From Fusobacterium gastrosuis (GTDB lineage Bacteria > Fusobacteriota > Fusobacteriia > Fusobacteriales > Fusobacteriaceae), in NCBI RefSeq assembly GCF_900095285.1, contig NZ_LT607734.1, forward strand, positions 1,550,001-1,614,000: 64,000 bases of DNA, read 5' to 3'. Within the stretch, counting starts at the first letter, position 1. Every line of letters starts with the position of its first letter. The notes below the pieces were generated by a model. The model did not search any database and had not been told where the DNA came from. It saw only the letters and a list, made by a program, of their open reading frames with translations. Positions 28,501 to 36,454 of the stretch are shown piece by piece. The position numbers were made by a program, and so were the translations under genes.

Positions 28501-29417
28501 CCATCTTTAGTGTAAATAATTCTTCCCGCCGGGTCTTTTGAATCAAGTGATGAATCATAAGTAAAAATTCTAGTGAAAATCTCATCTTTAAATCTTTTGT
28601 TTTCATCTGTAGCTAAAGTATCAAATATTGATACTGGCTCTAACGACCACAAAACTCTCCATTCTTTTCCATTTTGATCCTTAGTGTATAATTCATCATT
28701 TTTTCTATAGACTTCAATATTTTTAACAAGCATTTTTTCTTTCAAAAACTCTGCAACTTCTGCTCTCGATTTTCCTTGAATTTTAGAATAATATTCATCC
28801 ATTGTTATTCCTAATTGATTCATATCTTTAGTATTTATACTTTTATAAGTTCCTTCTAAAGTATATTTTACTGTTTTATCATCCAAAGATTTTTTTAAAT
28901 TTTCTTCAAATTTATTTTTTCCTAAAAATAGGATATCTTTTGCAACATTTCCATTACCGAAATATACTCTTTTTTCACTACCACTTTTCATATACCCAGT
29001 TTTTTCAATAGAATTTTCACTTATTGCAGAATTTCCTCTTTCTATTAAATTTTTTGCAGAAAAAAAGTTTTGAGCTATCTCAGAGCTATCATTTGCAGAA
29101 ATAGGGCTATTCATAAAATCAACTTTATAGCTGTTATATTCATCTGTATATGTTGCAATAGGAATTATATCCACTAAATCATGTAGTCTGCTTGCTCTGT
29201 TCGTAGATTTATTCAGATAATTAGAATTTATTCCATTTTGTCTATTGTTTTCATCAACTACTCTTAAAAGATCTTCATATGCACCGTTTTCAATTGTAAC
29301 TATATTATCATTTGCTTGGGCAATTCTAAAATTCCCATTTTTACTATATATATTTACTTCTGCTTGGGCAGTTGTGGCTGCTACTATAAGTAATGTTATC
29401 AATATATTTTTTTTCAT
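25524..29417 (-). CDS. Autotransporter with coiled-coil passenger and C-terminal beta-barrel
   Basis: About 1297 residues from ATG 29417, which follows AAAAGGAG; earlier in-frame starts have no good ribosome site. A signal peptide (MKKNILITLLIVAATTAQA) is followed by a Lys/Glu-rich passenger with several predicted coiled coils (for example ~405-440 and ~840-1000) and a short beta-helix-like stretch near 530-610 (GTIDLGEGNNDLIIAEQF). The last ~270 residues are an autotransporter barrel ending in GVKAGYVF with the required terminal Phe. I see no serine-protease signature, so the passenger is more likely an adhesin or binding protein. It follows the TonB receptor by 25 bases and is probably co-expressed with the metal locus. 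Confidence 0.87.
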   Translation of the reverse strand: MKKNILITLLIVAATTAQAEVNIYSKNGNFRIAQANDNIVTIENGAYEDLLRVVDENNRQNGINSNYLNKSTNRASRLHDLVDIIPIATYTDEYNSYKVDFMNSPISANDSSEIAQNFFSAKNLIERGNSAISENSIEKTGYMKSGSEKRVYFGNGNVAKDILFLGKNKFEENLKKSLDDKTVKYTLEGTYKSINTKDMNQLGITMDEYYSKIQGKSRAEVAEFLKEKMLVKNIEVYRKNDELYTKDQNGKEWRVLWSLEPVSIFDTLATDENKRFKDEIFTRIFTYDSSLDSKDPAGRIIYTKDGSIISEDKYEYNDNLSLKTGSWSKPYATVEELVKEAKEKAEKGESPSTPLEHYFVDKKKLTEEEFNKKWVEPFKANGEFEQANHKMKDEIKDAREKLSTVEKEYEELNKKVESLKNDTDWPDDFYVSYMWEDEEGKAKYLKSKSEKVQSLIKDWEIYEPLRSKKSTEKNELASQISSEIPKKYGFYKYWTSNENEKKWTNRVISEVDIIRNLLGKRVQFRGKGKVEGTIDLGEGNNDLIIAEQFTGRYGTNIILGPYSKLKNINTVYVAGQVGSDSGVSISGRASLTMDIDPQIKNKNGELIQHALKDSDKNIVFRKYGALNENSRNDFSIELMTSKVSEDSKINMGRKIYYEIDDIKSGSKLDMKIPFISDSIAHTLVDNKELSEDGNSILNLKVKNEIKRLSDSENKVYRSIKNSGKLAELHPTLTTTNKKTTFSVTDDEREAKKKNDLAKYLKEKSAEDILNDLSQFNLNEVDKKEVISKINSIKEGKAIKDITKKENNLKSKLETVRKLETSEAYRKMNFASILSSLENLDLSNIEATDKNENLRKNYREKIEKVLSQLDMINLEELKKEYTETNLEAIYSNLKEVKEKLERNDWGFAYYVPKRIDDLKEAIKTELTYNKAELEEKISKIEQELSDTLEKYSHDKAEEYQFLKGKLYYTVREEEALFELKNTLAQLSERNIYSKLNKISKNEISTYTNIPFEINHALSNKKHYARGGFISGRTVQDNFKGNTSTAYGIYEKEHGKGNKIGLLVGGATTKHNEVYTRTLNTVATESSIKGVSAYLGAYYNKELIKNWNWINGIGLQYGKYTINREVKNTYQTLNSKGRANNLASNLYTGLVINYPIHEDVSVQLKGLLSYSAVKQSKVNESGNLALDINSKLYNYLDTELGISFTKVLYGDNMLSSLSAGVYGMAGLSGYKNGNLNAKVDGSSSSFNIKGDKVKKDAVKIFIDYNVQTDEGYNYGLEGTYIANSEENNVKIGVKAGYVF

Positions 29418-29442
29418 TTTTGTACTCCTTTTATTAAGAAAA

Positions 29443-31674
29443 TTAGAATCTAACATTTAACTCTAAATAATAATTTCTCTCAGGTCCTGGTAAAGCTTCC
29501 AAACTTGTTTCTCTCAAATTGTATTTTTTATTTAAAAGATTCTTTGCTCCAATTTTTATATTTGAATATCTATCTGGCTTATATATAAGCCCTGCATCTA
29601 CTACTCCATATCCTGGAATACTATGTTTTATAATTTTATCTTCTTTATCAAGTTCTTCATTTTCTCTTAACTCTCTTGTTTCTTGTTTTGATAAATATGT
29701 ATATGTCAATATTCCAGATAATTTATCAGTAAAATTATATTTTAGCCCTAATGTTGCTTTTATTCGCGGAACCATCGGAACTCTATCACCTTTATAAATT
29801 CTTGCTTCATCATTAGATTTTAAGACTTTTGCATCTATAAAAGTTAACGATTGCGAAAACTCAAATTTATCAAATTTTTGTTCTGCCTCTAATTCTATTC
29901 CCATTCTTCTAGTCTTACCAATATTTCTAAACTTCCATCTATTAACAGCAGGATTTGTAACCCCAGAGCTTATTAAAGTAATTTCATCAGTTGTATCTGT
30001 AACGAAAAATGATGTACTAATCATAGAGCCTAAAAGATAATCTCTAAATCCTATTTCTAGTGTATCTGTTTTTTCAGATTTTAATCCATTAGCTACATAA
30101 ATAGATGCAACATTTACAACAGGCGGAATGATAAAGCCAGCATCAGGATTTTTTAAACTCGTATCATGAATTTTATCAGTCAATTGGTTTGCAAAAGGAG
30201 TTACAAATCCCCTCTCGTATCTTGTAAATAATCTACCTGTATCACTATACTTATAAAGTAAGCCTGCCTCTCCAGCATAATTTGTCAATTTCTCATCCGT
30301 TTCTATTTTGTTGACTTTAGGATCAACAAATGGCATAGTATTAGGACCGTTAGTTCTATGCCCACTATATTCAGTTTTTTCAACTCTTATTCCTGTTGTT
30401 AAGTCCACTTTGTCATTTAATTCAAATTTATTAAAAGCATATACACCATGTGATTTTTTTCTCAAATTTATATCTACTAGATTAATAACAGGTAATCTAT
30501 TAGCTTGATCCAAAACGGCGTCCATATATCCTGTGTTATAAGTTTTTAAAGTTTCTGACTGAACATGTGATTTTCTTTTGTTAGTTGAAGATTGATAATC
30601 ATAACCAAAAATAAGTTCTCCTTTTTTATAATCAAATTTACCTTTTAACTTAAGTCCATGTTTGGCTTCTTCAAATTTTGCATTCATTATAGATTTAACA
30701 TCATAAAAAGACATTTCCTCTTTAAACCAAGTATATTTTCTATTAGAAGCAATAATTTTAATATCATCAATACTTTCTGTTGATATATCTCTGTCTTGCT
30801 TTTGTTCATACAAAGTTGCCGCTAAAGTCAAATTTTCTGTAGGTCTATATTCATAATCAAAGGTATTGCTCCTATCTTTAGTATCTAAATCCATATTTAA
30901 TCCTGGAGCTTTTCTATTTTTTAATAATTCTTCTTTTGCTAATTGATTGCTTCCATCATGTTTTGAATTACTTTGTCTTGTTTGAAATCTAAATCTGTTT
31001 TTATCATTTATTTTATAATCAAAACCTAATAAAAATATTTTATTTTCTTTTTCTTCATGTTCTCTGTAATCTTCACTACTTAAATAGTTAAATCCATAAT
31101 TAACATATAATTTATCTGTAAGATTATATCCACCTGCAAATCCAAAATTTCTATTTTCAAAGGAAGCATAATTTAAGTCCATAAAAAAATTATTTTTTGT
31201 TGCATTTGAATTAGTAGTTATACTTACAACTCCTCCTACTGACCCACTTCCATATAAAGTTGCTCCTCCACCTGGAATAATTTCAATTTTTTTTATAGTT
31301 TCAATTGGTATAGAATTTATAGGTAAACTTGCCATAGTTTCTTCAGTAGGATTTATACTAATACCATCAACTAAAACTTTCACTCTTGATAAGGCTTTTT
31401 CTCCACTTCCTCTCATATCAATTCTAGGGCCAAATGCAGTATTCTGAACAACAACTCCGGGAGCATCCCTTAGTACATCTTCCACATTTTTATAATTCCT
31501 TTCTCTTATTTTTTCTTGGGTAATAACAAAGGTATTCTTTTGCTCTTTCGGTATAAGAGAATAATTAGAGGGTCTGGAATTATTTTTTATTACAGATTTT
31601 TCTAATTTTATAACTTCATTTGCCAATAACTGTACTGATGTCATAATACTAAGTAAGATGAATATTTTTTTCAT
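29443..31674 (-). CDS. TonB-dependent outer-membrane receptor
   Basis: 743 residues from ATG 31674, nine bases after AAGGAG. A signal peptide (MKKIFILLSIMTSVQLLA) leads to a plug domain with RNYKNVEDVLRDAPGVVVQ, RIDMRGSGEKALSRVKVLVDG and GGGATLYGSGSVGGVVSITT, then a 22-strand barrel ending in an aromatic (LELNVRF). The plug is of the siderophore/cobalamin/metal-complex class. The substrate is not fixed by sequence; the divergent Zn/Mn-type ABC genes and DUF4198 proteins make a metal or metallophore likely. The promoter overlaps a perfect inverted repeat, so it is probably repressed when metal is plentiful. Confidence 0.92.
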   Translation of the reverse strand: MKKIFILLSIMTSVQLLANEVIKLEKSVIKNNSRPSNYSLIPKEQKNTFVITQEKIRERNYKNVEDVLRDAPGVVVQNTAFGPRIDMRGSGEKALSRVKVLVDGISINPTEETMASLPINSIPIETIKKIEIIPGGGATLYGSGSVGGVVSITTNSNATKNNFFMDLNYASFENRNFGFAGGYNLTDKLYVNYGFNYLSSEDYREHEEKENKIFLLGFDYKINDKNRFRFQTRQSNSKHDGSNQLAKEELLKNRKAPGLNMDLDTKDRSNTFDYEYRPTENLTLAATLYEQKQDRDISTESIDDIKIIASNRKYTWFKEEMSFYDVKSIMNAKFEEAKHGLKLKGKFDYKKGELIFGYDYQSSTNKRKSHVQSETLKTYNTGYMDAVLDQANRLPVINLVDINLRKKSHGVYAFNKFELNDKVDLTTGIRVEKTEYSGHRTNGPNTMPFVDPKVNKIETDEKLTNYAGEAGLLYKYSDTGRLFTRYERGFVTPFANQLTDKIHDTSLKNPDAGFIIPPVVNVASIYVANGLKSEKTDTLEIGFRDYLLGSMISTSFFVTDTTDEITLISSGVTNPAVNRWKFRNIGKTRRMGIELEAEQKFDKFEFSQSLTFIDAKVLKSNDEARIYKGDRVPMVPRIKATLGLKYNFTDKLSGILTYTYLSKQETRELRENEELDKEDKIIKHSIPGYGVVDAGLIYKPDRYSNIKIGAKNLLNKKYNLRETSLEALPGPERNYYLELNVRF

Positions 31675-31726
31675 AATAAATTTCTCCTTCAAAAAATTTG
31701 AAAATATATATTTTAAAAAACTAAGT

Positions 31727-31756
31727 AATCTTAAATAAGATTATTTAATTTGTCAA
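31727..31756 (-). promoter_or_regulatory. TonB-receptor promoter with inverted repeat on the -10
   Basis: Read leftward: TTGACA (31751-31756), 17 bases, TAAGAT (31728-31733). The perfect inverted repeat AATCTTA-TT-TAAGATT (31727-31742) covers the -10, a classic repressor position. The sequence is not a clear Fur, Zur or DtxR consensus. Confidence 0.75.
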
Positions 31757-31864
31757 GAATTTTTATTATTATTTTTTATTTATATATATCAATTAAAAAA
31801 TAAATTAGTCATATATTTATCAATTATTTTTTAAATTTTTATTAGATTAATATTTAATTTTATA

Positions 31865-31893
31865 TTCAAATTTTATAAAAAATATGTTATCAT
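31865..31893 (+). promoter_or_regulatory. Promoter of the metal ABC transporter operon
   Basis: TTCAAA (31865-31870), 17 bases and TATCAT (31888-31893) with an extended TG. It diverges from the TonB-receptor promoter. The sequence between the two (about 31757-31864) is nearly pure A/T with no gene. Confidence 0.5.
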
Positions 31894-31915
31894 AAATTAT
31901 CTTTAATGAAAAGAG

Positions 31916-32497
31916 GTGTTTAAAATAAAAAAGTTTATAGTTAAACCTTTAAGTTCAAAAAAAGAGAACTTTTATTTATTACTTGTTTTCTGTATTTTGA
32001 TTTTTTCTGCAACATTAGCTCTAAAATTTAGATATAAAGAGAAGTATAAACAAAATATTCTCAGCAATCAAATAAGTGCTTTTTCAAGTTTAAACAATAT
32101 AGAAGCCAGTGTTTATTCTGATATATTAAATTCTGTTTTAGAAATAAATCTTTTATATGATGAAACTGAACAATTCCCATCTATAGCTACTTTAGAAGAA
32201 AGAGAGATTCCACCATATTATAAAGATCAAAGTTGGGAGCAAAAGGGAGCTCTAAAATGGAATAGATTTGAACATGAGAATGAAATTTATTATCTGGGGC
32301 TTAGCACAGTTTCAGAAATAGGTTCTTTTCTTCTTTCTATAGATAAAAATTCTTCGGAAAATGCCAGCGTATTTTACACAAAAGAAAATTTGCCTGAAAT
32401 AAACAATATTGAAAAACTTGAAAATTATCAAAATTTATTTAAAAAGATAGTTCCATATACTGGAGGAGATGAAAGAAAAAAATTTAAGGAGGAATAA
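31916..32497 (+). CDS. Membrane-anchored DUF6162-like protein heading the metal transport operon
   Basis: A ~190-residue protein with one membrane segment near the N-terminus (FYLLLVFCILIFSATLAL) and an exported remainder rich in charged residues. It resembles the small DUF6162 family found beside metal ABC transporters, though I am not certain. The start is odd: the only standard codon is GTG 31916, which lies within the ribosome-site-like GAGGTG itself. The codon at the ideal distance is ATA (31925). The stop lies one base before the next gene's ATG, so it is surely part of the operon. Function unknown. Confidence 0.68.
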   Translation: MFKIKKFIVKPLSSKKENFYLLLVFCILIFSATLALKFRYKEKYKQNILSNQISAFSSLNNIEASVYSDILNSVLEINLLYDETEQFPSIATLEEREIPPYYKDQSWEQKGALKWNRFEHENEIYYLGLSTVSEIGSFLLSIDKNSSENASVFYTKENLPEINNIEKLENYQNLFKKIVPYTGGDERKKFKEE

Positions 32498-32498
32498 A

Positions 32499-33407
32499 AT
32501 GCGTAATTTTTTTATTACATTATTGATGTTTGTTTTAAGTGTTTTTTCATTTGCTAAAGATAAACTTACTGTTGGAGTTACATTACAACCTTATTATAGC
32601 TTTGTTTCTAATATTGCTAAAGATAAAGTAAATGTTTTGCCAGTAGTTAGACTGGATCTCTATGATTCACACAGTTATCAACCAAAAGTTGAAGATATAA
32701 AAAAAATATCAGAGTTAGATATTTTAGTTGTAAATGGAATAGGACATGATGAATTTATTTTTGATATATTAAATGCTTCTGATAAAAAAGATAAAATAAA
32801 GGTTATATATGCAAATAGACAAGTATCTCTAATGCCGATAGCTGGTACTTTGAATTCTGAAAAAGTATTAAATCCACATACTTTTATTTCTATAACAACT
32901 TCAATACAACAAATTTATAACATTGCTAAAGAATTAGGAAAAATAGATGCTCAAAATAGGGAATTTTATCTTAGTAATGCTAGAGAATATGCTAAGAAGT
33001 TAAGAAAATTAAAAACTGATGCTCTAACTGAAATACAAAATTTAGGAAAAGTTGATTTCAGAGTTGCCACTTTACATGGCGGTTATGACTATCTGCTTTC
33101 AGAATTTGGTATAGATGTAAAAGCTGTTATAGAACCATCTCATGGTGCACAACCAAGTGCTTCCGACTTACAAAAAGTTATCGCTATTATAAAAAAAGAA
33201 AAGATAGATATTATTTTTGGTGAAAAGAATTTTAATAATAAATTTGTGGATACTATACATAAAGAAACAGGTGTTGAAGTGAGAAGTTTGTCACATATGA
33301 CAAATGGACCTTATGAAGATAAAAGCTTTGAAGAGTTCATTAAATGGAATCTGGATGAAGTCGTAAAAGCTATTAAAGATGTTGCAAATAAAAAAGGAAA
33401 AAAATAA
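32499..33407 (+). CDS. Metal ABC transporter substrate-binding protein (ZnuA/TroA type)
   Basis: 302 residues from ATG 32499, after AAGGAGGAAT. A signal peptide (FFITLLMFVLSVFSFA) without a lipobox sends it to the periplasm. The cluster A-I metal ligands appear intact: His in DSHSYQP, His in LNPHTFIS, His in TLHGGYDYLL and the acidic residue in IFGEKNFNN. This supports binding of Zn(2+) or Mn(2+). The His-rich loop of ZnuA is absent. It precedes the ATPase by one base. Confidence 0.88.
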   Translation: MRNFFITLLMFVLSVFSFAKDKLTVGVTLQPYYSFVSNIAKDKVNVLPVVRLDLYDSHSYQPKVEDIKKISELDILVVNGIGHDEFIFDILNASDKKDKIKVIYANRQVSLMPIAGTLNSEKVLNPHTFISITTSIQQIYNIAKELGKIDAQNREFYLSNAREYAKKLRKLKTDALTEIQNLGKVDFRVATLHGGYDYLLSEFGIDVKAVIEPSHGAQPSASDLQKVIAIIKKEKIDIIFGEKNFNNKFVDTIHKETGVEVRSLSHMTNGPYEDKSFEEFIKWNLDEVVKAIKDVANKKGKK

Positions 33408-33408
33408 A

Positions 33409-34098
33409 ATGAATGGAATACAAATAGATATAAAAAATTTAAATTTGATACTTTCTAATAATAAAATTTTGAAAGATATAAACTTAACTGTAAAGCCAGG
33501 TGAAGTTCATTGCTTAGTAGGTCCAAATGGTGGTGGTAAAACTTCTCTACTTAGATGTATTTTAGGTCAAATGCCTTTTGAAGGTGAGATTTCAATGTCT
33601 TATGAAAATGAAAAAATAATAGGTTATGTCCCACAAGTTCTAGACTTTGAAAAAACTTTGCCTATAACAGTTGAGGATTTCATGGCTATTAGTTGTCAAA
33701 ATTTGCCTTGTTTTTTTGGCCTGTCTTCAAAACATAAAGAACATATAAATCAATTACTAAAAAAATTAGCTGTATATGAAAAAAGAAAAAGACTTTTAGG
33801 GAACTTATCAGGTGGTGAAAGACAAAGAGTTCTATTAGCTCAGGCCTTACATCCAACCCCTAACCTATTAATATTGGATGAACCACTTACAGGTATAGAT
33901 AAAATAGGTGAAGAATATTTTAAAGAAATTATTCTTGAACTAAAAAAACAAGGAATAACAGTACTGTGGATACATCATAATTTAAGTCAGGTTAAAGAAC
34001 TGGCTGATAAAGTAACTTGTATAAAACAGGAAATTATTTTTAGTGGTATTCCAAAAATAGAATTAACAGATGATAAAATTCTAAGAATTTTTCAATAA
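33409..34098 (+). CDS. Metal ABC transporter ATP-binding protein (ZnuC type)
   Basis: 229 residues from ATG 33409. Walker A GPNGGGKTSLL, signature LSGGERQRVLLAQAL, Walker B LLILDEPLTGID and the His switch WIHHNLSQV are intact. Similar in size and motifs to ZnuC/MntA. Directly followed by the permease. Confidence 0.92.
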   Translation: MNGIQIDIKNLNLILSNNKILKDINLTVKPGEVHCLVGPNGGGKTSLLRCILGQMPFEGEISMSYENEKIIGYVPQVLDFEKTLPITVEDFMAISCQNLPCFFGLSSKHKEHINQLLKKLAVYEKRKRLLGNLSGGERQRVLLAQALHPTPNLLILDEPLTGIDKIGEEYFKEIILELKKQGITVLWIHHNLSQVKELADKVTCIKQEIIFSGIPKIELTDDKILRIFQ

Positions 34099-34118
34099 AA
34101 GGTTTGGTGAGATATAGA

Positions 34119-35012
34119 ATGTTTGAAAACTTTAGAATATATATAATTGCTTTGGCAGAGCAAGGGAAAATACCTGAATCTTTTAAATATGGTTTTGTTA
34201 TAAATGCAATTATTTGTGCTATTCTAATAGGCCCAATATTAGGTGGAATTGGAACTATGGTTGTTGCAAAAAAGATGGCTTTCTTTTCTGAAGCAGTGGG
34301 GCATGCCGCAATGACAGGAATTGCAATAGGTGTAATTCTGGGTGAGCCTTTTTCTGCACCGTACATATCACTATTTACTTATTGTATAGTATTTGGACTT
34401 TTGATCAATTATACTAAAAATAGAACTAAAATGGCTTCAGATACTTTGATTGGAGTCTTTCTTGCGATGTCTATTGCTCTTGGTGGTTCACTCTTAATCT
34501 ATGTATCTGGAAAAGTAAATTCTCATGCACTTGAGAGTATATTATTCGGCTCTATTTTAACAGTAAATGACAATGATATTTATATTTTACTTATAACCTC
34601 TATAATAATTGTTATAATTTTAATCCCTTTTTTAAATAAAATGTTACTGGCTAGCTTTAATCCCAGCCTTGCCATAGTAAGAGGAGTAAATGTAAAACTG
34701 ATTGAATATATATTTATTGTCATAGTCACAGTTATTACAATTGCATCTGTAAAAATAGTCGGCTCTATCTTAGTGGAAGCTTTACTTTTAATTCCAGCAG
34801 CCTCAGCTAAGAATTTATCTAAGTCTATAAAAAGCTTTGTCATATATAGTATTATTTTTTCATTAATTAGTTGTTTGCTTGGAATATATATGCCTATACA
34901 TTTTTCAATTTCTATTCCGTCCGGTGGTGCAATTATTTTAGTTGCTTCTACTATATTTATTATCTCTATAATTATAAAAATGATATTTAGACAATTTTCT
35001 GAAGGAGAGTAA
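34119..35012 (+). CDS. Metal ABC transporter permease (ZnuB type)
   Basis: About 297 residues with eight or nine membrane segments. GTMVVAKKMAFFSEAVGHAAMTGIAIG is the signature N-terminal part of the ABC-3 family (quoted in two parts: GTMVVAKKMAF and EAVGHAAMTG), and VGSILVEALLLIPAASA is the late conserved helix. TTG 34104 and GTG 34107 are possible earlier starts; I chose ATG 34119, seven bases after GGTGAG. Confidence 0.92.
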   Translation: MFENFRIYIIALAEQGKIPESFKYGFVINAIICAILIGPILGGIGTMVVAKKMAFFSEAVGHAAMTGIAIGVILGEPFSAPYISLFTYCIVFGLLINYTKNRTKMASDTLIGVFLAMSIALGGSLLIYVSGKVNSHALESILFGSILTVNDNDIYILLITSIIIVIILIPFLNKMLLASFNPSLAIVRGVNVKLIEYIFIVIVTVITIASVKIVGSILVEALLLIPAASAKNLSKSIKSFVIYSIIFSLISCLLGIYMPIHFSISIPSGGAIILVASTIFIISIIIKMIFRQFSEGE

Positions 35013-35020
35013 GGATTAAA

Positions 35021-35899
35021 ATGAGAAAAAGATTATTAATTTTATTTTGTTTTATAATTAGTTATTTTAGTTTTTCTGAAAATATTGTAATTACATCTAT
35101 ACAGCCTCTGTACTCTTTAACAACATATATAACTAAAGATACTGACATAAATGTTTACAATGCTTTTGGCTCTGAAACTTCCATGACAATGTCAAGAGAA
35201 GCTATTAATGAAGAAAATTTTGATTTATCAATTGCAAAAAAAGCTCAAGCTGTTATAGATATTGCTAAAATTTGGCATGATGACACTATATATCGTAAAG
35301 CTAGAATGAATAATATAAAAATAATTGAAATCGATGCCAGTTTCCCCTATGATAACAAAGTTTCTTCTCTTTTCTTTAATGAATTTTCAAATGGGAAAAC
35401 TAATTTTTATGTTTGGTTAGGAACAAAAAATCTTATAAGAATGGCAAACATCATTGCAAGAGATCTTGCTAGAATATATCCTAAACAAAAGGAAAAAATT
35501 GAAAAAAATGTGATAGTTTTCACAAATAAAATACTGAAAGAAGAAAGTATTAGTGATTCTTCTTTCATGAATGCCAAATCTTTAGAAGTTATATCTTTAA
35601 GTGAAAATATTCATTATCTTTTGAATGATATAAATCTATACATTGAATATGAGAATCCTGAAAATATAAACGCTGAAAATGTGGCTGAAATAATGAATAA
35701 AAAAGGAATTAAAGTTTTTGTTTCCGATAGATGGCTTAAGAAAAATGTTATAAAGGCTATAAAAGATGCCGGTGGAGAATTTGTAATTATAAACACATTG
35801 GATATTCCAATGGATTTAAATGGAAAAATGGATCCTGATGCTCTTTTAAAAGCTTATCGAGAAAATCGTCAAAATTTATTAAATGCTTTATCCAAATAG
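35021..35899 (+). CDS. Second, ligand-poor metal-binding-protein homologue
   Basis: 292 residues with a signal peptide (LLILFCFIISYFSFS). The overall pattern (VITSIQPLYSLTTYI, KAQAVIDIAKIWHDD, VIKAIKDAGGEFVIINTLD) fits the ZnuA/TroA fold. The loop that normally bears the first metal His reads FGSETSMTMSREA, and the second and third His blocks are not recognisable. It may have changed specificity, or help the first binding protein or the outer-membrane step. It directly follows the permease, so it belongs to the same operon. Confidence 0.7.
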   Translation: MRKRLLILFCFIISYFSFSENIVITSIQPLYSLTTYITKDTDINVYNAFGSETSMTMSREAINEENFDLSIAKKAQAVIDIAKIWHDDTIYRKARMNNIKIIEIDASFPYDNKVSSLFFNEFSNGKTNFYVWLGTKNLIRMANIIARDLARIYPKQKEKIEKNVIVFTNKILKEESISDSSFMNAKSLEVISLSENIHYLLNDINLYIEYENPENINAENVAEIMNKKGIKVFVSDRWLKKNVIKAIKDAGGEFVIINTLDIPMDLNGKMDPDALLKAYRENRQNLLNALSK

Positions 35900-35950
35900 A
35901 GTATAAATAAAATGTATTCATTTTAAATAAATATATATTAGGAGGAGATT

Positions 35951-36370
35951 ATGAGAAAAATTTTTGCTTTTTTTATTGGAATTCTTATTTCTACCAATAT
36001 TTTTGCACATGCACCACTATTGTCAGTAGATGATAATAGTGATGGAACAATCTATATAGAAGGTGGATTTTCAAATGGGGCATCTGCTGAAGGAGTTGAA
36101 ATAATAATAGTCAAAGATAAACCATACAATGGTCCAGAAGAAACATTCAAAGGAAAAGAAATCATATTTAAAGGTTCCCTTGGAAAGGACAATTCTCTTA
36201 CTATTCCAAAACCTGCAAGTGAAAAATATGAAATCTACTTCAATGCAGGTGAAGGTCATGTTGCTAGCAAGAAAGGACCTCTTTTAAGTACTGATGAACA
36301 AGTCAAGTGGGAAAAAGCTATAACTGAATACGATTTTGGAAGTTGGAAAGAAGCTATGACAGAAAAATAA
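35951..36370 (+). CDS. Small exported protein of the metal operon
   Basis: 139 residues with a signal peptide (IFAFFIGILISTNIFA) that leaves an N-terminal HAP at the predicted cleavage point. An exposed N-terminal His is a possible metal ligand. The rest looks beta-rich (GTIYIEGGFSNGASAEGVE) and resembles part of the DUF4198-type proteins next door. AGGAGG precedes the ATG. Function not established; a periplasmic metal chaperone is an inference from context. Confidence 0.65.
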   Translation: MRKIFAFFIGILISTNIFAHAPLLSVDDNSDGTIYIEGGFSNGASAEGVEIIIVKDKPYNGPEETFKGKEIIFKGSLGKDNSLTIPKPASEKYEIYFNAGEGHVASKKGPLLSTDEQVKWEKAITEYDFGSWKEAMTEK

Positions 36371-36414
36371 ATATGAACAGGTTGGTATGATACATCTTAA
36401 TATTTCAATTAATA

Positions 36415-36430
36415 ACAGAGTTTACTCTGT
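36415..36430 (+). other. Short hairpin in the intergenic region
   Basis: ACAGAG-TTTA-CTCTGT. It lacks a T tract, so it is more likely an mRNA processing or stability element than a terminator. Confidence 0.3.
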
Positions 36431-36454
36431 ATAAATAAATTAGGAGGTATCAAA

